Positions 40,701 through 49,108 of a stretch of 64,000 nucleotides of DNA are shown here, one piece after another. The stretch is from Roseibium sediminis (lineage in GTDB: Bacteria > Pseudomonadota > Alphaproteobacteria > Rhizobiales > Stappiaceae): NCBI RefSeq assembly GCF_008711325.1, contig NZ_VXDB01000011.1:1-64000 (forward strand), read 5' to 3'. The translations under genes were made by a program, and so were the position numbers. Under the pieces are notes generated by a model, which searched no databases, had not been told where the DNA came from, and saw nothing but the letters and a program-made list of their open reading frames with translations. Positions within the stretch are counted from its first letter, which is position 1; each line of letters opens with the position of its first letter.

Positions 40701-41209
40701 AATTCTCCGAAGCGGTGAAGAAGGGGGCATCCAATGGCCGCCTAGCCGGGACGGTAATCTCCCGCCAGGAGCGCAAGACCAAGACCGGGAACCGGATGGG
40801 TATTGTTCGCCTGTCCGATTCGACCGGACAATATGAGGGACTTCTCTTCAAGGAGAAGCTTGAGCAGTTCCGTGACGCGCTCGAGCCGGGACGGTCCGTT
40901 GTTCTGCTGGTCGGCGCAGACATGCGCGATGATGAACCCTCGATCCGTATCGAACAGGTCGACCCGATCGACAAGATGGCTGCCAGCATCCAGAAATCCA
41001 TGCGGGTTTTCCTGAAGGATGAACGTCCCGTGCAAAGCCTCAAGCGACACCTGACGGTGCGCGGAGAGGGCGATGTGACGGTCATTGTGCAGCTGGACAA
41101 CGGCATGCGCGAGGTAGAAGTCAAGCTGCCTGGTCGCTATCGCCTGTCGCCGGAAATTGCCGGGGCGCTGAAAGCGGTTCCCGGTGTTTTGGAAGTGCAG
41201 ATGGCCTGA
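37718..41209 (+). CDS. dnaE: DNA polymerase III alpha subunit
   Basis: Replicative polymerase. 1163 aa from ATG 37718; a GTG two codons earlier is also possible. The N-terminal PHP domain begins DFVHLRVHSALSLLEGALPI. The catalytic aspartates lie in PDFDIDFCQSRREEVI, with GPGRGSGAGSLVAWAL and ASTHAAGVVIGDRPL in the palm/finger regions. HHH-type and OB-fold regions follow (NRMGIVRLSDSTGQYEGLLF near 1028). Length and motifs match the essential DnaE1, not the mutagenic DnaE2 that goes with imuA and imuB. Confidence 0.97.
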   Translation: MNDQRGAEAGEGSKATGGASGPDFVHLRVHSALSLLEGALPIKKLLDLAKADDQPALAITDTGNLFGAQEFSGKAWGSGIQPIIGCQLAVHFDDGVEAERKGELPLSQVIVLAMTEGGYGNLMELTSRAFLDTETGLLPHISADYLASRSEGVIVLTGGVHGPVGKALLAGQKKAARERLEFLARNFPGRCYVEIQRHGMEAERKTEASFLDLAYDLNLPIVATNEAFFPKREDYEAHDALICISEGRVLIEADRRRLTPEHYFKSRAEMVELFSDLPEALASTIEIARRCSYRPLKRNPILPRFAGADADPEEAERAEAEELMRQAREGLQDRLDAHGVAPGLTEKDYWDRLDYETGIIQRMKFPGYFLIVADFIKWAKNQDIPVGPGRGSGAGSLVAWALTITDLDPMRFSLLFERFLNPDRVSMPDFDIDFCQSRREEVIRYVQEKYGRQQVAQIITFGSLQARAVLRDVGRVLQMPYGQVDRLCKLVPANPANPVTLAQAIEEEPRLREAARDEEIVDRLLKMAQKLEGLYRHASTHAAGVVIGDRPLEQLVPLYRDPRSDMPVAQFNMKMVEDAGLVKFDFLGLKTLTVIDTAVKLIERRAEKIDVAELPIDDKRTYELLARGETFGVFQLESQGMRRAIAGMKPDRFEDIIALVALYRPGPMENIPVYNAVKHGEQEMDCLHPLLVPILSETNGIMVYQEQVMQIAQVLSGYSLGEADLLRRAMGKKIAAEMEIQRARFVDGAVERGIDKGQAGTIFDLVAKFANYGFNKSHAAAYALVSYHTAWLKANYPVEFMAASMTLDMGNTDKLGDFRQEARRMGIDVIPPSINRGQVYFDVADGKILYAMGAIKGVGEQAVEHIVEVRGDRPFKSLGDFARRISPKFLNKRTLENLVCAGAFDELEPSRARVLEGLDRIMGLAQRTEENAAVGQNELFGGGGEEELQLPEVHAWTPDERLQREHAAIGFYLSAHPLDEYSALMDKMRVQQWSKFSEAVKKGASNGRLAGTVISRQERKTKTGNRMGIVRLSDSTGQYEGLLFKEKLEQFRDALEPGRSVVLLVGADMRDDEPSIRIEQVDPIDKMAASIQKSMRVFLKDERPVQSLKRHLTVRGEGDVTVIVQLDNGMREVEVKLPGRYRLSPEIAGALKAVPGVLEVQMA

Positions 41210-41234
41210 ACGGGAGGCAGCAGACCTGTCGCTA

Positions 41235-41261
41235 TCCCCAAGAGGTCGATCTGCTTGGGGA
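41235..41261 (+). terminator. Hairpin after dnaE
   Basis: TCCCCAAG (41235-41242) pairs with CTTGGGGA (41254-41261) around an 11-base loop, 26 bases after the dnaE stop. There is no T-run, so termination would be weak. Confidence 0.4.
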
Positions 41262-41291
41262 AATTGTCGGCGGAAACTGACCGCCAAGGTC

Positions 41292-41320
41292 TTGCGCTTT
41301 TGAAGGCTCCCAACTATAAG
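41292..41320 (+). promoter_or_regulatory. Promoter of rpsB-tsf
   Basis: TTGCGC (41292-41297), 17 bases, then TATAAG (41315-41320). Predicted transcription starts near 41327, leaving a leader of about 130 bases before rpsB. Confidence 0.6.
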
Positions 41321-41459
41321 GCGCCCATTCCACACGCAAGGGGTGGACCCCGAGCCTATCGGTGTGTCCGTCCGGTGATGGTTGGTTCTTCGCAAACCGA
41401 AAGCCAGTCATTCACATCCCCTCGCGGAGGTCAAACCGGAAAACACAGGAGAATAGGGC

Positions 41460-42242
41460 ATGGCATTGCCTGATTTCAGCATGCGTCAGCTTTTGGAAGC
41501 TGGCGTTCACTTTGGTCACCAGAAGCACCGCTGGAACCCGCGCATGGCGCAGTACATCTTTGGTGTACGCAACGACATTCACATCATCGATCTGGCCCAG
41601 ACCGTTCCGATGCTTCATCAGGCGCTGAAGGCTGTCAGCGACACTGTAGCAGGCGGTGGCCGTGTGCTTATCGTTGGCACGAAGCGCCAGGCTCAGGAAG
41701 CCGTGGCTGCTGGTGCACGCAACTCTGCACAGTATTTCGTCAACGCACGTTGGCTCGGCGGCATGCTGACCAACTGGAAGACCATTTCCCAGTCCATTCA
41801 GCGCCTTCGCAAGCTGGAAGAGACACTCAACTCTGATCAGGCGAATGCCCTGACCAAGAAAGAGCGTCTGTTCATGGACCGCGAGCGTGAAAAGCTTGAG
41901 CGGAACCTTGGCGGTATCAAGGACATGGGCGGTATCCCGGACCTTCTGTTCGTGATCGACACCAACCGCGAAGCAATCGCCATTCAGGAAGCACGTCGTC
42001 TGGGTATCCCGGTCGCAGCTATCCTCGACACGAACTGCTCGCCGGAAGGCATCACCTATCCGGTTCCGGGTAACGACGACGCTGGTCGCGCAATCTCGCT
42101 TTACTGCGATCTGATTGCACGCGCTGCGATCGACGGTATTTCCCGCGCACAGGGCGCAGCTGGCATGGACATCGGCGCGAGCGAAGAAGCTCCGGTCGAA
42201 GAAGCGCTTGCTGAAGGTTCTGAAGAAGCAGCAGCCGAATAA
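41460..42242 (+). CDS. rpsB: 30S ribosomal protein S2
   Basis: Ribosomal small-subunit protein. 260 aa. The family start [20 protein letters not shown] is preceded by AGGAG. Typical segments are [21 protein letters not shown] and [21 protein letters not shown]. An acidic, alanine-rich C-terminal tail (about 235-260) extends beyond the E. coli protein, as in other Alphaproteobacteria. It pairs with tsf, 152 bases downstream. Confidence 0.98.
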   Translation: MALPDFSMRQLLEAGVHFGHQKHRWNPRMAQYIFGVRNDIHIIDLAQTVPMLHQALKAVSDTVAGGGRVLIVGTKRQAQEAVAAGARNSAQYFVNARWLGGMLTNWKTISQSIQRLRKLEETLNSDQANALTKKERLFMDREREKLERNLGGIKDMGGIPDLLFVIDTNREAIAIQEARRLGIPVAAILDTNCSPEGITYPVPGNDDAGRAISLYCDLIARAAIDGISRAQGAAGMDIGASEEAPVEEALAEGSEEAAAE

Positions 42243-42394
42243 GGTGTTGTTGGCGCGCGTTGCCCAGCTTCGCGCGCCGAAAACCTGTTGAGCGTCTGCA
42301 TTGGACTGCACCTCGTTGTGGTCCTGTCATATTGATGCGGGAAGCCGTCGGCTAAACCGTTCAAATCCTAAACACCAATTTCACGAGGCGATCG

Positions 42395-43312
42395 ATGAGC
42401 ATTACCGCTGCCATGGTGAAAGAGCTCCGCGAGAAATCCGGCGCGGGCATGATGGACTGCAAAACCGCCCTTACTGAAAGCGGCGGCGACATGGAGGCAG
42501 CAATTGACTGGCTCCGTACGAAGGGTCTTGCAAAGGCTGCCAAGAAGGCTGGCCGCGTTGCAGCTGAAGGCCTTGTTGGCGTTGCTGCCGACGGCGCCAA
42601 GGCTGCCGTCATCGAGCTGAACTCCGAAACCGACTTCGTTGCTCGTAACGAAGGTTTCCAGGAGCTGGTTGGCAAGGTTGCCAAGGTAGCACTTGGCACG
42701 GATGGTTCGCTTGAAGCCGTTTCTGCTGCCGATCTCGGCGGTAAGTCTGTCACCGACTCCATCACCGACGCAATCGCCACCATCGGCGAGAACATGGGCC
42801 TGCGCCGCACTGCAGTCCTTTCTGTGTCCGAAGGTGTTGTCGCTTCCTACGTTCACGGCGCTGTTTCCGACGGCCTCGGCAAGATCGGCGTTCTCGTAGC
42901 GCTGCAGTCTTCCGGCGACAAGGACAAGCTGGCAGCTCTCGGCCGCCAGATCGCCATGCACGTTGCTGCAACCAGCCCGCTTGCCCTGAGCACCGACGAG
43001 CTGGACCCGGCAGTGGTCGAGCGTGAGCGTTCCGTTTTCGCCGAGCAGGCTCGCGAATCCGGCAAGCCGGAAAACATCATCGAAAAGATGGTGGAAGGCC
43101 GTTTGCGCAAGTTCTACGAGGAAGTTACTCTCGTCAAACAGGCGTTTGTTATCAACCCGGACATCACTGTCGAGCAGGCTGTTGAGGCCCTCGCCAAGGA
43201 TCTGGGTACAGAAGTCAAGCTGACCGGTTTCGTCCGTTTCGCCCTTGGAGAAGGGATCGAAAAGGAAGAGACAGATTTTGCGGCCGAAGTGGCCGCTGCT
43301 TCTGGGCAGTAA
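42395..43312 (+). CDS. tsf: Elongation factor Ts
   Basis: Nucleotide-exchange factor for EF-Tu. 305 aa. The N-terminal UBA-like motif [20 protein letters not shown] and the EF-Tu-contacting [15 protein letters not shown] are intact, followed by the two core subdomains. A Rho-independent terminator follows directly, but pyrH continues on the same strand. Confidence 0.98.
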   Translation: MSITAAMVKELREKSGAGMMDCKTALTESGGDMEAAIDWLRTKGLAKAAKKAGRVAAEGLVGVAADGAKAAVIELNSETDFVARNEGFQELVGKVAKVALGTDGSLEAVSAADLGGKSVTDSITDAIATIGENMGLRRTAVLSVSEGVVASYVHGAVSDGLGKIGVLVALQSSGDKDKLAALGRQIAMHVAATSPLALSTDELDPAVVERERSVFAEQARESGKPENIIEKMVEGRLRKFYEEVTLVKQAFVINPDITVEQAVEALAKDLGTEVKLTGFVRFALGEGIEKEETDFAAEVAAASGQ

Positions 43313-43322
43313 GCTTCCAACG

Positions 43323-43353
43323 AAAAGCGCCGGCATTGACCGGCGCTTTTTTT
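43323..43353 (+). terminator. Rho-independent terminator of tsf
   Basis: Stem AAAAGCGCCGG/CCGGCGCTTTT (43323-43333 with 43340-43350), loop CATTGA and seven T residues. Confidence 0.93.
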
Positions 43354-43388
43354 ATGAAAGACCAATAACGATCAATCAGGGTGCTCCC

Positions 43389-44108
43389 ATGTCCAAACCG
43401 CTTCGCTGGAAACGAATTCTTCTGAAACTCTCTGGTGAGGCCCTCATGGGTTCCCAGTCCTTCGGAATCGATCCGATGATCGTGCAGCGGATAGCCAAGG
43501 AAATTGCCGACGCAGTTGAGCTTGGTGCGCAGGTTGGTGTGGTTGTCGGTGGCGGCAACATTTTCCGCGGCGTGGCCGTTGCTGCGAAAGGCGGAAACCG
43601 GGTCACTGGCGACCACATGGGCATGCTTGCCACGATCATGAACAGCCTGACCATCGCCGACGCCCTTCGTCGGCTGAAAGTGCAGGCTCGCGTCCTGTCG
43701 GCTGTGTCCGTTCCGTCCATCTGCGAGACATTCTCGCAGCGTGTTGCTGACCGATACATGGAAGATGGCGATGTCATTGTCTTCGCCGGTGGAACAGGTA
43801 ACCCGTTCTTTACAACTGATAGCGGCGCAGCCCTGCGTGCCGCCGAGATGAAATGCGATGCTTTCCTGAAAGGCACGCAGGTTGACGGTATTTATTCCGA
43901 AGACCCGAAAATCAATCCGAATGCAGAGCGTTATGACGAGCTGACATTCGACGACATCATCAAGCGCAATCTGAAGGTGATGGACACGACAGCAATTGCG
44001 CTTGCTCGCGATAACGATATTCCGGTCATCGTCTTCTCCATCCACACTCCGGGCGCTTTGGTCAACGTGCTTCAGGAAACCGGCACTTACACAGTTGTGG
44101 GTGCTTGA
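43389..44108 (+). CDS. pyrH: Uridylate kinase
   Basis: Hexameric UMP kinase that makes UDP for RNA, cell-wall and lipid A precursors. 239 aa. The start MSKPLRWKRILLKLSGEALMG matches the family. GVVVGGGNIFRG binds phosphate, and GGTGNPFFTTDSGAALRA is the UMP-binding segment. The upstream in-frame extension overlaps tsf and its terminator and is rejected. Confidence 0.97.
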   Translation: MSKPLRWKRILLKLSGEALMGSQSFGIDPMIVQRIAKEIADAVELGAQVGVVVGGGNIFRGVAVAAKGGNRVTGDHMGMLATIMNSLTIADALRRLKVQARVLSAVSVPSICETFSQRVADRYMEDGDVIVFAGGTGNPFFTTDSGAALRAAEMKCDAFLKGTQVDGIYSEDPKINPNAERYDELTFDDIIKRNLKVMDTTAIALARDNDIPVIVFSIHTPGALVNVLQETGTYTVVGA

Positions 44109-44216
44109 CGGTTTTCGCAATTAGCGGTCACACAACACTTGTGTTTCGCGAGAAGTGTGCGATTTTGACCGCCAATTGCCATTTGGGCGACCAATAAGAA
44201 TGAAGTGAGGATGACT

Positions 44217-44780
44217 ATGTCGGTGGAAGGTATTGACCTGAACGATCTGGATCGGCGTATGCAGGGTGCCCTCGGGGTTCTCAAGACGGAATTTGCCGGC
44301 CTGAGAACCGGTCGCGCATCTGCAAGCATGATGGATCCGATCACGGTTCAGGCCTATGGCCAGTCCATGTCGATCAACCAGGTGGCCACTGTCAGTGTCC
44401 CGGAACCTCGCATGGTTGCCGTGCAGGTCTGGGACAAGGGCATGGTATCCGCAGTCGAAAAGGCCATTCGTGAATCCAATCTTGGCCTCAACCCGGTGGT
44501 CGATGGGCAGCTGCTTCGCCTGCCAATCCCGGAACTGAACCAGGAACGCCGTCAGGAGCTCATCAAGGTTGCTCACAAATATGCAGAGCAAGCCAAGGTG
44601 GCTATCCGTCATGTTCGCCGTGATGGTATGGACATGGCGAAAAAGGCTGAAAAAGACGGCGTGATTTCGCAAGACGACCTTCATGCTGCCTCAGATGAGG
44701 TGCAGAAACTGACTGATAGCAAGATTGCTGAAGTCGACAGCATGCTGGCGAAAAAAGAGCAGGAGATCTCTCAGGTCTGA
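44217..44780 (+). CDS. frr: Ribosome recycling factor
   Basis: Splits post-termination ribosomes together with EF-G. 187 aa from [15 protein letters not shown]. Starts at 44205 (GTG) and 44211 (ATG) are in frame, but GTGAGG at 44205-44210 is best spaced as ribosome-binding site for 44217. The conserved helical segment [17 protein letters not shown] and the C-terminal [18 protein letters not shown] are present. Confidence 0.95.
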   Translation: MSVEGIDLNDLDRRMQGALGVLKTEFAGLRTGRASASMMDPITVQAYGQSMSINQVATVSVPEPRMVAVQVWDKGMVSAVEKAIRESNLGLNPVVDGQLLRLPIPELNQERRQELIKVAHKYAEQAKVAIRHVRRDGMDMAKKAEKDGVISQDDLHAASDEVQKLTDSKIAEVDSMLAKKEQEISQV

Positions 44781-44813
44781 TCGGCTGGATCTGTGTGACA
44801 AGTGGGGAAACGG

Positions 44814-45581
44814 ATGACCGCTCATCCAGAACGCCTTCAGGACAGCCCGGATCTTGATCGGTCAGATCGACCGCTGCCGCAGCATGTTGCCTTCATCATG
44901 GATGGTAATGGTCGGTGGGCAAAGGCCCGTGGATTGCCGCGTACAGAAGGTCATCGCAGAGGTCTTGAGGCTTTGCGCGGTGCTGTTCGACACGCGGGCA
45001 AGATCGGGATCGATTTCCTCACTTTCTTCAGCTTTTCTTCGGAAAACTGGAGCCGGCCGCCGACCGAAGTGAGCTTCCTGATGGGGCTCCTGAAGCGCTT
45101 TATCGAACGAGACCTGTCTGAGCTTCACGAGGCCAATACGCGGGTCCGCGTGATTGGTGCTCGCGAAGATCTGGATCCCGGCATTCTTGCACTTCTTCAA
45201 AAAGCCGAGACACTTACCAAGGACAACACTGGTCTGACGGTCGTCATTGCCTTCAATTACGGGAGCCGCGACGAGATCGTCCGCGCCACCAGGAAGTTGG
45301 GAGCACGTATCGCCGCCGGAGAGTTGTCGCCGGAAGCCATTGATGAAGAGCTGTTCGATAGAACGCTCGATACTGCGGGTATTCCTGATCCGGATCTGCT
45401 GGTTCGAACAAGCGGCGAAATTCGCATTTCAAACTTCCTGCTTTGGCAAAGCGCCTATACCGAGTTTCATTTCTCGCCGCTGAACTGGCCGGATTTCGAC
45501 GCTCAGGCTTTTGACGCGGCGCTTGAAGATTTTTGCGCGCGTGACAGACGTTTCGGCGGGTTATCCGTCAAGGTCGTTTAG
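44814..45581 (+). CDS. uppS: Undecaprenyl diphosphate synthase
   Basis: Cis-prenyltransferase that makes the C55 carrier for peptidoglycan and O-antigen. 255 aa. The catalytic Asp30 lies in [17 protein letters not shown]. Substrate-binding arginines are seen in [19 protein letters not shown]. The start follows GGGGAAACGG; a GTG 12 bases earlier is less likely because it lies in that site. It is 33 bases after frr. Confidence 0.96.
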   Translation: MTAHPERLQDSPDLDRSDRPLPQHVAFIMDGNGRWAKARGLPRTEGHRRGLEALRGAVRHAGKIGIDFLTFFSFSSENWSRPPTEVSFLMGLLKRFIERDLSELHEANTRVRVIGAREDLDPGILALLQKAETLTKDNTGLTVVIAFNYGSRDEIVRATRKLGARIAAGELSPEAIDEELFDRTLDTAGIPDPDLLVRTSGEIRISNFLLWQSAYTEFHFSPLNWPDFDAQAFDAALEDFCARDRRFGGLSVKVV

Positions 45582-45638
45582 TAGAAGCTTGAAGGAACCG
45601 TTGCCCTGACCAGCCAAGCCAATCCGCAGCCGAACCGT

Positions 45639-46451
45639 ATGTCTGATCTGAAACTGCGTTTTTTGTCGGCAATAGTCCTTGGCCCAGCTGTCCTTGCGGC
45701 GACTTATTACGGTGGCTTGCCCTTCTTTGTGCTGGTTACGCTTGCAGGAGTGCTTTTCCTGTCAGAATGGCTGACCATGACTGGCACGGCCCAGTTTCAG
45801 CGTCATGCGCTGATGGGCTATGCGGCAATCGTTCTTGCTGCCGTTCTCTATTATTTCGGGCAGGGACTGGCGTGCGTCGGTGTCATTTTGCTTGGTGCGG
45901 GGACGGTCTATGGTCTGGCCGGCTTTTCCCGGGAAGGTCGTTGGGCTGCGGAAGGCGTTCTTTATAGCGGCCTTGCATCCTACGCGCTTTTGGCGGCGAG
46001 GTTTGGCGATGGCGGGCTTGTCTTTGTCTTCTTCCTGCTGACCGTCGTTTGGGCAACCGATATCTTTGCCTATTTCTCCGGCCGGACATTTGGCGGTCCA
46101 AAGCTTTGGGAGCGGGTGTCCCCAAAGAAGACCTGGTCGGGTGCAGTTGGCGGGTTGCTGTCTGCGATCGGACTTGGGGTAGGTCTCGTCTATCTTGCAG
46201 GCCAGCAAGACCTCTTCAAATGGGCCGTGCTGGCATTTGGCTTGTCCGTTATCTCGCAGGCAGGAGATCTGCTGGAATCTGCCATTAAACGGCGCTTCAA
46301 TGTGAAGGATTCAGGCGGATTGATCCCCGGGCATGGCGGTATCATGGACCGCGTTGATGGTCTCGTTGCCGCCGCAATTCTTGCCGCCGGGATTGGCCTT
46401 TTGCTTGGTGGAACAATCATGGATCCGATTTCGGGTCTCGGGCTCGGTTAA
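45639..46451 (+). CDS. cdsA: Phosphatidate cytidylyltransferase
   Basis: Integral membrane enzyme that makes CDP-diacylglycerol from phosphatidic acid and CTP. 270 aa with about seven hydrophobic segments. The CTP-transferase signature sits at the C-terminus (SAIKRRFNVKDSGGLIPGHG, then GIMDRVDGL). No ribosome-binding site precedes the first ATG. AAGGA at 45592-45596 lies nine bases before an in-frame CTG (45606), so translation may begin there and add 11 residues. The ATG start is therefore provisional. Confidence 0.93.
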   Translation: MSDLKLRFLSAIVLGPAVLAATYYGGLPFFVLVTLAGVLFLSEWLTMTGTAQFQRHALMGYAAIVLAAVLYYFGQGLACVGVILLGAGTVYGLAGFSREGRWAAEGVLYSGLASYALLAARFGDGGLVFVFFLLTVVWATDIFAYFSGRTFGGPKLWERVSPKKTWSGAVGGLLSAIGLGVGLVYLAGQQDLFKWAVLAFGLSVISQAGDLLESAIKRRFNVKDSGGLIPGHGGIMDRVDGLVAAAILAAGIGLLLGGTIMDPISGLGLG

Positions 46452-46465
46452 ACAGGGAAAAAGCA

Positions 46466-47683
46466 ATGTTGGTCGAGCCGAAGTCCGCGGTGCCGGGCAA
46501 TGCCTGCCATGCGGATGCGCCTTTGCGAATTATCATTCTGGGTGCGACCGGATCAGTTGGCCAAAGTGCGTGCGACATCATTCTATCCGCTCCAGAGCGC
46601 TTTGATGTTGTTGCCTTGGTCGCCAACAGGAACGCCAAAGCCCTTGCTGAAATGGCCATCAAGCTGTCTGCGCGCTGCGCGATCGTAGCCGATGCTGACT
46701 GCTATACGTGCTTGTCTGATGCGCTTTCAGGTTCCACCGTTGAAGCTGGAGCGGGTGAAAACGCGATCCTCGACGTTCTCGACAGAGACGCGGACATGGT
46801 CATCGGGGCTATCGTCGGTGCAGCCGGATTGAAGCCTTCCCTTGCCGCCATGAAACCGGGCAGAACGATTGCGCTGGCCAACAAGGAATGCCTTGTATCC
46901 GCCGGTGATCTTTTCATGCAGGAGGCCCGGCGAAAGAACGTTACAGTTCTTCCAGTCGACAGCGAGCACAACGCGATCTTTCAGGTTTTTGAGCGCGAGA
47001 ATGCCTCCGAGGTCGACAAGATCATTCTGACGGCTTCTGGTGGGCCGTTCCGAACGACCTCGTTGGCCGCGATGAAGGACGTGACCCGCGAACAAGCATT
47101 GAAGCACCCCAATTTTTCCATGGGAAGCCGGATCACCATCGACAGTGCGACCATGATGAACAAGGGCTTTGAGGTCATCGAGGCCTTTCACTTGTTCCCG
47201 CTCTCCCATGACCAGCTGGATGTACTGGTGCATCCGCAGCAGATCGTCCACGGTTTGGTGCAATATTCAGATGGGTCGCTGCTTGCCCAGATGGGGGCAC
47301 CGGATATGCGCATTCCACTGGCGCATTGCATGTCCTGGCCAGAACGTATGCCGGCACCGGTTGAAAAGCTGGATCTTGCCGACATTGCGCAGCTGACATT
47401 TGAGAAACCGGATCTTAAACGGTTCCCGGCTCTGCGATTGGCGAAGGAAGCCATGCGGCGCGGGCAGGGGGCAACGGCCGTTCTCAATGCCGCCGATGAA
47501 GTAGCTGTCGCAGCCTTTCTCGGTGGCCAGATCGGCTTTCTCGATATTGCGGCCTCGGTGGAGGCGACCCTTGAACAGGCCGAGGCCAAAGGCCTGCTGG
47601 AAGTTCAGGACAGCCTTGACGATATCCTTGAATTGGATGGGGCAGCCCGGCAGATCTGTGCAGAGTGGCTGAGATCCAGATAG
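46466..47683 (+). CDS. dxr: 1-deoxy-D-xylulose 5-phosphate reductoisomerase
   Basis: NADPH-dependent second enzyme of the MEP isoprenoid pathway, supplying precursors for UppS and quinones. 405 aa. The NADPH motif ILGATGSVGQS (24-34) is followed by ALANKECLVSAG, PVDSEHNAIFQ (metal and substrate binding), SGGPFR and TIDSATMMNKG. The C-terminal helical domain is complete. It starts 14 bases after cdsA. Confidence 0.98.
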   Translation: MLVEPKSAVPGNACHADAPLRIIILGATGSVGQSACDIILSAPERFDVVALVANRNAKALAEMAIKLSARCAIVADADCYTCLSDALSGSTVEAGAGENAILDVLDRDADMVIGAIVGAAGLKPSLAAMKPGRTIALANKECLVSAGDLFMQEARRKNVTVLPVDSEHNAIFQVFERENASEVDKIILTASGGPFRTTSLAAMKDVTREQALKHPNFSMGSRITIDSATMMNKGFEVIEAFHLFPLSHDQLDVLVHPQQIVHGLVQYSDGSLLAQMGAPDMRIPLAHCMSWPERMPAPVEKLDLADIAQLTFEKPDLKRFPALRLAKEAMRRGQGATAVLNAADEVAVAAFLGGQIGFLDIAASVEATLEQAEAKGLLEVQDSLDDILELDGAARQICAEWLRSR

Positions 47684-47806
47684 GTTCGCCATTAGCGATC
47701 TGTTAATTATAAATACAACTAAGCGCGATCATTACGCTGCCGTAATTAAGGGTTTGATATGGTGGCGCACATGGGATTCCGCCTTCGGGCGAAGTAGAGG
47801 CAGGTA

Positions 47807-48943
47807 ATGGAACTCATCAACTCCGCTTACGACCTGGTGATAGGGTACATCATTCCGTTCCTATTCGTTTTGACGATTGTTGTTTTCTTTCATGAGCTTG
47901 GTCACTTTCTGGTGGCTCGGTGGTGCAAGGTGAAGGTGGATGCATTCTCAGTCGGTTTCGGGAAAGAGCTGATCGGTTTTACCGATCGGCATGGCACACG
48001 CTGGAAGTTGTCCCTGATTCCCTTGGGCGGATATGTGAAGTTTGCCGGCGACGAAAATGCCGCCAGTGTTCCTGACCGCGAGCGCATTCTCCAGATGAGC
48101 GAGGAAGAGCGCAGCACAGCGTTCATTGCCAAGCCGGTCTGGCAGCGCGCAGCTGTTGTTGCAGCCGGACCTTTTGCCAACTTCCTTCTCTCAATTGTTA
48201 TCTTTGCAATGATTTTCCTGAGCTTCGGGAAAATGGTGACGCTGCCTGTGGTGGACAGCGTGCGCGCTGGCAGCGCAGCGGAAGTTGCAGGTCTGCAAAC
48301 AGGCGACCGCATTCTGGCGGTGGATGGTGTGAGCGTCGAAACGTTCAATCAGTTGCAGCGGATCGTTTCGGCAAGTGCTGGTGTTCCGCTTGTTCTGGAT
48401 GTGGAGCGTGGCGAGCATCTGCTGAACATGACCGTGACCCCGGAACTACGTGAAATTACAGATAATTTCGGCAACAAGCAGAGAGTCGGGTTGCTAGGGG
48501 TGACCCGAAGCATTGAACAAGACACTTTAATCAACAAGAATTTCGGCCCGGTTGAGGCCGTAACAGAAGGCGTCAATGAAACCGTCTTTATCGCGGAACG
48601 AACCCTCAGCTACTTGTGGGGTGTGATTTCCGGGCGCGAGGCCGCCGATCAGCTCGGGGGGCCAATTCGCGTGGCGCAAGTGTCAGGGCAGGTGGCAACA
48701 CAAGGCATTGTCCCGCTTTTGTCTCTGGCTGCCGTGCTTTCGATCAGCATAGGCCTATTGAACCTGATGCCGGTGCCGATGCTGGATGGTGGCCATCTTG
48801 TCTATTACGCAGCAGAAGCGGTCCGCGGGAAACCGCTTAGCGAGCGTGTTCAGGACATGGGGTTCCGTATCGGACTGGGGCTTGTGTTGCTCCTGATGGT
48901 ATTTGCAACCTGGAATGACGTTCTTCATCTCAGTAAACTGTGA
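47807..48943 (+). CDS. rseP: Site-2 zinc metalloprotease RseP
   Basis: Intramembrane protease that cleaves anti-sigma factors and leftover signal peptides. 378 aa. The zinc motif HELGH is at residues 29-33 in the first membrane helix, and the third ligand is in NLMPVPMLDGGHL. A single PDZ domain lies around 125-215 (PVVDSVRAGSAAEVAGLQTGDRI). The ATG follows GAGGCAGGTA. Its place between dxr and bamA is the conserved Gram-negative order. Confidence 0.96.
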   Translation: MELINSAYDLVIGYIIPFLFVLTIVVFFHELGHFLVARWCKVKVDAFSVGFGKELIGFTDRHGTRWKLSLIPLGGYVKFAGDENAASVPDRERILQMSEEERSTAFIAKPVWQRAAVVAAGPFANFLLSIVIFAMIFLSFGKMVTLPVVDSVRAGSAAEVAGLQTGDRILAVDGVSVETFNQLQRIVSASAGVPLVLDVERGEHLLNMTVTPELREITDNFGNKQRVGLLGVTRSIEQDTLINKNFGPVEAVTEGVNETVFIAERTLSYLWGVISGREAADQLGGPIRVAQVSGQVATQGIVPLLSLAAVLSISIGLLNLMPVPMLDGGHLVYYAAEAVRGKPLSERVQDMGFRIGLGLVLLLMVFATWNDVLHLSKL

Positions 48944-49108
48944 CCAAATCCGTGACTTCGGCGCAACGCACTCAAGACAAATCAACTTTCGCCCCTGTGT
49001 GCGGTTGCGTATTCCGCAAAAGCTTGTAAAACCATTCCGAGTTCTGAGAATCTTCGTATTAATGCGGGGTCTCACGCGGGTATTAGAAAATAAAGGCATA
49101 GCGCAATA

